From Candidatus Woesearchaeota archaeon (GTDB lineage: Archaea > Nanobdellota > Nanobdellia > Woesearchaeales > WALR01): a stretch of DNA of 8,710 nucleotides. This document shows positions 4,880 to 8,710 of this stretch, piece after piece (position 1 is the stretch's first letter; each line of letters begins with the position of its first letter). The notes beneath the pieces were generated by a model. The model was not told the origin of the DNA, ran no database searches, and was given only the letters and a program-made list of their open reading frames with translations. A program made the translations under genes and the position numbers. Where the stretch lies: positions 1-8,710 of the forward strand of contig WALR01000166.1 in the NCBI GenBank assembly GCA_015522765.1, in the 5' to 3' direction.

Positions 4880-6391
4880 ATGGACGAGATTTCAGATTGG
4901 TTTAGATGGGAGCGCTTAAGCACAATTCACTCTTTGTTTATCCCTCTTGAAGCAGCAATGAGGCCTCTTAGACATTATTTCGGGAGGAGCTGGCCCCTCA
5001 CCATTCTTGTATACACTAAGAACAGGGTATTATGGTGCAATAAGATTAGTGAACTTCACAGCCTGGGGCAGGAGATGATAAAGTACTACAGCATAAAATC
5101 AAATGAGAGGAAGCTGCTGCAGGATGTGCGGAGAGAGACAAAGAACTTAAAAGAGGTCTTCTCACTAATCAGGCGGCTCGACTTAAGAACCCTCTCAAAC
5201 AAAAAGCTCCTGCAATTATATCAAAGATTCAGAAGGATATATATTAACTGGTATAAACTGGGCTGGACGACAGAGCCGGTTGAGATAGCGGGGGAGCGCC
5301 TATTAAGAAACATATTGAAGAGCAAGAAATCCGATAAGTACACTATGCTGACGCTGACTCATCCCACCAGAATAACATTCACACTGAGCTACCAGCTTAA
5401 ACTACTCGAGCTTCTTCTCAGAATACTTAAAGACAAGAACATAAGGGTCAGACCAGGCAGCCCTGCCTTCACACTTGATTACCTAAAAAGAACAAGCCCA
5501 AAAGCGTTCTCCCTTTTAAGGAAGCACTCGAGGAGATTCTTCTGGATGGGCAATAATTACTATGAGGTCAGGGTCCTGGATGAAGGGTTCTTTCTTGAGG
5601 AGATAAAGAAGCTCTACAAAAAAACGAGGGAGCCAGAAAAAGAAATTGAGAAGATTCACAGAGAGTTAAAGCAGCTCAAACAGGATAAATCCGGGATATT
5701 CGCAACCCTGCACTTCAGCAAAGAGGAAAAGAGGATAGTCGGGCTTATTGAGCTGTTTGGGTGGCTGAAGGATTTCAGAAAGAGATACATTATGGAGGCT
5801 GACCACTACCTTGACCTCTTACTTGTAGAAATCGGGAAAAGGTCCGGCCTTTCAAAGCAGGAGATGAGGTATACACTGCCCTCAGACATCCCGCTCCTCC
5901 TGAAAGGAGGAGACTTGAAGGGGGAATTATCTAAGAGAATGAAGAACTGTATTGTCGTCTGGCCGGAGCACAGCGACACATACGAGTTTTATACAGGGAA
6001 AAAAGCGAAAGAGCGCGAAAGAGAGCTGTTCAAAATAAAATTTAAGAGAAAGGCTAAGGAGATACGCGGAATTGTGGCGTCAAAGGGAAAAGCCAGGGGA
6101 GTTGCAAGGGTAATACTCCAGCCGGATAAGGCAATGTCAATGAAAAAGGGGGACATACTTGTCACCACAATGACAAGCCCGGAATTCACCTTTGCAATTG
6201 AGAAAGCAGCAGCGATTGTGACTGACGAGGGCGGCATAACCTGCCACGCCGCAATAATCTCAAGAGAGAAGGGGATCCCCTGCGTTATCGCCACCAAAGA
6301 AGCGACGAGGCTCATCCATTCAGGAGCCCTCATAGAGGTAGATGCGGACAATGGGGTTGTAAGAATACTAAATAATATAAATGATAAATAA
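4880..6391 (+). CDS. PEP-synthase/RPH-like phosphohistidine (swivelling) domain protein with large helical N-terminal region
   Basis: This protein has about 503 residues. The last roughly 105 residues (from IRGIVASKGKARGVA) form the PEP-utilising-enzyme mobile domain, with GDILVTTMTSPEF, the phosphohistidine loop DEGGITCHAAIISRE (H456) and the terminal DADNGVVRIL. In PEP synthase, PPDK and rifampin phosphotransferase this histidine shuttles a phosphoryl group from the ATP-grasp domain to the acceptor. The N-terminal part of about 390 residues is mostly helical and charged; RFFWMGNNY and DHYLDLLLVEIGKRSGLS recall the acceptor-binding region of RPH-like and 'mobile region' proteins of DPANN and CPR genomes. 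No PEP/pyruvate TIM barrel is present. The ATP-grasp partner is the next gene, 22 bp downstream. The acceptor is unknown; the call of the mobile domain is secure, and that of the N-terminal part as an acceptor-binding domain is inference. Confidence 0.85.
   Translation: MDEISDWFRWERLSTIHSLFIPLEAAMRPLRHYFGRSWPLTILVYTKNRVLWCNKISELHSLGQEMIKYYSIKSNERKLLQDVRRETKNLKEVFSLIRRLDLRTLSNKKLLQLYQRFRRIYINWYKLGWTTEPVEIAGERLLRNILKSKKSDKYTMLTLTHPTRITFTLSYQLKLLELLLRILKDKNIRVRPGSPAFTLDYLKRTSPKAFSLLRKHSRRFFWMGNNYYEVRVLDEGFFLEEIKKLYKKTREPEKEIEKIHRELKQLKQDKSGIFATLHFSKEEKRIVGLIELFGWLKDFRKRYIMEADHYLDLLLVEIGKRSGLSKQEMRYTLPSDIPLLLKGGDLKGELSKRMKNCIVVWPEHSDTYEFYTGKKAKERERELFKIKFKRKAKEIRGIVASKGKARGVARVILQPDKAMSMKKGDILVTTMTSPEFTFAIEKAAAIVTDEGGITCHAAIISREKGIPCVIATKEATRLIHSGALIEVDADNGVVRILNNINDK
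5894..5912 (+). other. Perfect hairpin with Shine-Dalgarno-like arm inside the coding region
   Basis: CTCCTCCT (5894-5901) and AGGAGGAG (5905-5912) form a perfect 8-bp stem with a GAA loop. The 3' arm is a strong Shine-Dalgarno sequence, followed after about 4 nt by an in-frame TTG (5915). Initiation there would give a product of about 158 residues holding the whole phosphohistidine domain. The hairpin may equally be a by-product of the codons for PLLLKGG. Confidence 0.5.
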
Positions 6392-6413
6392 CCTGGCTTC
6401 AGTCTGTTGTAAA

Positions 6414-7286
6414 ATGGAAAAGCTCATACTTGGATTAAACGAGGTAGATAAATCAGACATAGCTCTTGCAGGAGGGAAAGCCGCCAACCTGGGGGAGTTA
6501 ATCAAGTCAGGCTTTCCTGTGCCAAGGGGCTTTATCGTGTCAACTTTTGCATACGCTCAATTTGTGAGGGAGAACAGGCTCGGGCAGCTTATTGGCTCCT
6601 CTATTAAAAAAAGTGTTATTGAGGATGCAGGAGAGCTTGCCAAGATTTCAAAAAGGATACAGAGGGGTTTTTTGAACGCGAATTTTCCCCCTGAAACAGA
6701 GGCAAAAATACTCAAGGCTTATAACTCGCTTAAGTCCCCGGTGGCTGTAAGGTCCAGCGCCACTGCTGAAGACCTGGGCAATGCTTCTTTCGCAGGCCAG
6801 CAGGAAACATTCCTCAATATACATACTGAAAAGTCGCTTATTAAATCAATAAAGCTGTGCTTCGCCTCCTTATTCTTCGGCAGGGCAATCCTCTACAGGG
6901 AGCACCACGGCTTCTCCAGTAAGAATGTCAGGATAGCAGTCGTCATCCAGGAGATGGTCAATGCAAAGAAGGCGGGTGTAATGTTCACGGCAAATCCTGT
7001 TAATCACAAAAAAGGAGAGATAGTGGTGGAATCAGTAAGCGGACTGGGCGAGAGCCTTGTAAGCGGGAGGGTGACGCCGAATTTTTATCTTATTGACAAG
7101 AAAAAAGGCAGTTTAATTGAGGAAAGAATCGCCCTAAAAGAGGCTAAACTGTCAAATGAAGAGTTAACAGGCATTATTGGGCTCGGCAAAAGGATAGAGG
7201 CGCTCTTCAAATACCCCCAGGATATAGAGTTCGCCATAGACAAGAAAATATTTATTCTCCAGGCAAGGCCTATCACAACATTATAA
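6414..7286 (+). CDS. Stand-alone ATP-grasp (PPDK_N/PEP-synthase N-terminal) domain protein
   Basis: This 290-residue protein corresponds to only the ATP-binding domain of PEP synthase, PPDK or rifampin phosphotransferase. It shows LAGGKAANLGEL (18-29, K22), PVAVRSSATAEDL (109-121, R113), ASFAGQQETFLN (124-135), VIQEMV (177-182), AGVMFTANP (187-195), SGLGESLVSG (209-218), PQDIEFA (268-274, with acidic residues D270 and E272) and the closing LQARP (282-286). All expected nucleotide-binding positions are present, so it should be active. It would phosphorylate the histidine of the preceding gene product with the beta-phosphate of ATP, releasing AMP and Pi overall, and would need that protein because it has no His domain of its own. 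The ATG at 6414 (MEKLILGLNEV) matches family N-termini better than the upstream ATG at 6381, which overlaps the previous gene. Neither start has a clear ribosome-binding site. Confidence 0.88.
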   Translation: MEKLILGLNEVDKSDIALAGGKAANLGELIKSGFPVPRGFIVSTFAYAQFVRENRLGQLIGSSIKKSVIEDAGELAKISKRIQRGFLNANFPPETEAKILKAYNSLKSPVAVRSSATAEDLGNASFAGQQETFLNIHTEKSLIKSIKLCFASLFFGRAILYREHHGFSSKNVRIAVVIQEMVNAKKAGVMFTANPVNHKKGEIVVESVSGLGESLVSGRVTPNFYLIDKKKGSLIEERIALKEAKLSNEELTGIIGLGKRIEALFKYPQDIEFAIDKKIFILQARPITTL

Positions 7287-7302
7287 TACAATCTCTGGCC
7301 GC

Positions 7303-7767
7303 CTATTTTATCTTAACATCCCTTGTGTTCATGGAGAGTATCTTCTCCCTGTAAACAATCTTAAGAACCACCCTCACCGTCCCGTTCTCGGATGCGTTCA
7401 GCTCTTCTGGTTTTATCCTTATCTTAAAGGGGAACCTCCCCTTGTAGCCCCTGGCAGTGTATTCTGTTCCGGGCACTATGCCTGTTGTCAGGAAATCAGA
7501 GGGCTTGTGGCCTCCCCTCTCCCTGTATCTTAGGAGGAGAGAGGCATTTACAATCTCCACAGGCCTGAATATCTTTGAGTAGCCGCCTGCCAGAACTACG
7601 ATGATTGCATCCTCAGGGATTACACCGTTGCCTGAGTCCACGGCGAGGTTTATCACATAGCTTTTCCCCTGAAACACCGCAAATCCTGTCAATCCGCCTT
7701 TAAGAAGAAAGGCGATTATGAAGAGCGAGAGCACGGGCAGGCTCAGCATAACTATCCTTTTGTCCAT
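7303..7767 (-). CDS. Small membrane-anchored extracytoplasmic protein, unknown function
   Basis: This 154-residue protein has a short basic N-terminus (MDKR), one hydrophobic segment (about 5-22, VMLSLPVLSLFIIAFLL) and then GGLTGFAVF (24-32). The rest is a hydrophilic, beta-rich domain with alternating strands, presumably outside the cell and perhaps immunoglobulin-like. No catalytic motif or cysteine pair is evident, and no family is recognised. TGFAV-type motifs just after an N-terminal TM are, from memory, frequent in exported proteins of Woesearchaeota-like archaea. The gene lies 49 bp downstream of the Hel308 gene on the same strand and is probably cotranscribed; only a weak TATA-like stretch is seen near 7803-7811. 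It is convergent with the ATP-grasp gene. Confidence 0.75.
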   Translation of the reverse strand: MDKRIVMLSLPVLSLFIIAFLLKGGLTGFAVFQGKSYVINLAVDSGNGVIPEDAIIVVLAGGYSKIFRPVEIVNASLLLRYRERGGHKPSDFLTTGIVPGTEYTARGYKGRFPFKIRIKPEELNASENGTVRVVLKIVYREKILSMNTRDVKIK

Positions 7768-7816
7768 CTTTCATTAACCCCCATTCAGATGGATTCATGC
7801 TCCTTAATATCTTTTT

Positions 7817-8710
7817 CTATTTGTAGCTCTTAATATCTGCCATGGCTATATTCTTCCCTTTCTCCCTTACCTGCTCCTTCACGCTTTCCGCGGTTTTCTT
7901 CCCTATTATTGCGGAGAGCTTCCCAAGGGGTGCGCCTCTTACATCTCCTATATCCCTTATCCTGTTGCTGAACATTCTTCTCGCCTTAACGCGTCCAACC
8001 CCCTTGAGCCTCATTAGGGGAAGAAGTTCTTCTCTCACCCCGTATCTCACCCTTATCCTGAGCTTAATTAGTTCACTGATAATCCCTTTCAGAGGTATCA
8101 GCTTGGCGAGCTCTCCCGCAGAGTAAAGAAGCCAGTCAGCAAGCTCCCTCTTTGCATGGAACTCGCCGGGTCTTATGTTATATGTCGAGAGCAGGTATTC
8201 CTCGTCTTTCTCGTCAATCCAGTCGCAAATTGCCTTTGCCGTCTTCAAGGAATTTATGAACTCGTCGTATTCCCCCCCGAACATTGAGGGCTCCTGGTCA
8301 AGGAGGGTGTGCTCAATGAGAAGGTTCTGCAGTTCTTCATATTCCTTTACCCTGGCGGTGAATAATGGGCGCATCTCAATGGTGTGCGCAACCAGCTGGA
8401 GAAGCGCAAATGGCTCGGTCGCTGGCCCGGATTTTTTAAGCCCCTTAATGATATTGTGGGCGGTAAGCGGGTCGAGGTAGAGCTCTGCTATGCGCCTGCC
8501 GATGGGGGTTGCAGAGATAAACGGTGAGTCATCATTGCTTCCTCCTTCACTATTGAGCTCTTCCCCGCTGACAAAGCCGGTGTTCTGCTCATCCTTCCTG
8601 GCTGACGGATAGGTGATGAACCCCCACTCCTTAAGCCTCGCCAGCATCTTATCTGTTAAGAGGCTTATCCTGTTCATCTCCCTGTACTGGTGCGCCCAGA
8701 ATGTTTTGGA
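7817..8710 (-). CDS. hel308: Hel308-type DNA helicase, C-terminal part (gene runs off window end)
   Basis: The last roughly 297 residues of a Ski2-like superfamily 2 DNA helicase of the Hel308 family are visible; this enzyme unwinds lagging-strand DNA at stalled forks. The frame is open to 8710, and the partial start SKTFWAHQY matches the segment before the winged helix. Then follow the end of the winged-helix domain (MLARLKEWGFI), the hallmark ATPIGRRIAELYLDPLTAHNI that opens the ratchet domain, FHAKRELADWLLYSAGELAKL late in that domain, and a C-terminal helix-hairpin-helix MRLKGVGRVKARRMF. The ATG at 8677 is internal. An acidic, Ser/Asn-rich stretch of about 30 residues (SARKDEQNTG to SNDDSPF) before ATPIGRR looks longer than in typical homologues. 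The helicase motor domains lie beyond the window. Confidence 0.9.
   Translation of the reverse strand, partial: SKTFWAHQYREMNRISLLTDKMLARLKEWGFITYPSARKDEQNTGFVSGEELNSEGGSNDDSPFISATPIGRRIAELYLDPLTAHNIIKGLKKSGPATEPFALLQLVAHTIEMRPLFTARVKEYEELQNLLIEHTLLDQEPSMFGGEYDEFINSLKTAKAICDWIDEKDEEYLLSTYNIRPGEFHAKRELADWLLYSAGELAKLIPLKGIISELIKLRIRVRYGVREELLPLMRLKGVGRVKARRMFSNRIRDIGDVRGAPLGKLSAIIGKKTAESVKEQVREKGKNIAMADIKSYK

Noticed and set aside
5989..6351. Minus-strand open frame of 120 codons opposite the phosphohistidine domain
   Set aside because: The plus strand there encodes a well-conserved domain with its catalytic histidine; the reverse frame shows no motif.
6381..6413. Upstream ATG adding 11 residues to the ATP-grasp protein
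   Set aside because: Family N-termini begin at the MEKLILGLNEV position, and the extension overlaps the previous gene without a ribosome site.
7803..7838. Repeated CTTAATATCT around the 3' end of the Hel308 gene
   Set aside because: Two short AT-rich copies, one of them inside coding sequence, are not enough to call a regulatory repeat.
7842..8480. Two plus-strand open frames (94 and 101 codons) within the Hel308 region
   Set aside because: They are antisense to conserved ratchet and helix-hairpin-helix segments, and their composition is typical of a reverse-frame shadow.
1..8710. CRISPR array, insertion sequence, rRNA or phage genes
   Set aside because: No spaced repeats, transposase, integrase or rRNA-like sequence was seen on either strand.

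Overview
This window looks like archaeal chromosome. Signs of this are archaeal-type TATA boxes about 26 bp upstream of start codons (which makes several genes look leaderless), a TrmB-family regulator, an Ogg2-type 8-oxoguanine glycosylase, the C-terminal part of a Hel308 helicase, and a histidine tRNA with an encoded extra 5' G. The split PEP-synthase-like proteins and a TM-anchored protein with a TGFAV motif after its membrane segment suggest a DPANN lineage, perhaps Woesearchaeota-like. That placement is inference from memory of such genomes, not proof.

Layout: (1) 1-1010, plus strand: the 3' part of an endonuclease III gene overlaps a complete ogg gene, forming a base-excision-repair pair. 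(2) 1014-2192, minus: an MFS transporter of unknown substrate, convergent with ogg. (3) 2264-2338, minus: tRNA-His(GTG). A compact divergent promoter region with an 11-bp tandem repeat separates it from (4) 2446-3357, plus: a multi-pass membrane protein resembling DUF6159-type proteins. (5) 3383-4147, minus: a TrmB-family regulator. It diverges from (6) 4296-7286, plus: a three-gene operon made of an HD-domain phosphohydrolase, a protein with a long helical region fused to a PEP-synthase-type phosphohistidine domain, and a stand-alone ATP-grasp (PPDK_N-type) domain protein. A strong C6/G6 palindrome sits between the two divergent promoters. (7) 7303-7767, minus: a small TM-anchored extracytoplasmic protein. 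(8) 7817-8710, minus: the C-terminal end of Hel308, running off the window.

The most interesting part is 4148-7286. The two dikinase-type proteins together hold the ATP-binding and phosphohistidine domains of PEP synthase, but there is no PEP/pyruvate TIM barrel. This is the domain content of rifampin phosphotransferase, split in two and in reversed gene order. A plausible reading is a phosphotransferase that phosphorylates an unknown acceptor at the expense of ATP (giving AMP and Pi). It would be paired with a phosphohydrolase and controlled by a divergently transcribed regulator that may bind the palindrome. A hairpin with a Shine-Dalgarno-like arm lies inside the second gene, ahead of an in-frame TTG, and could permit separate synthesis of the phosphohistidine domain; this is speculative.
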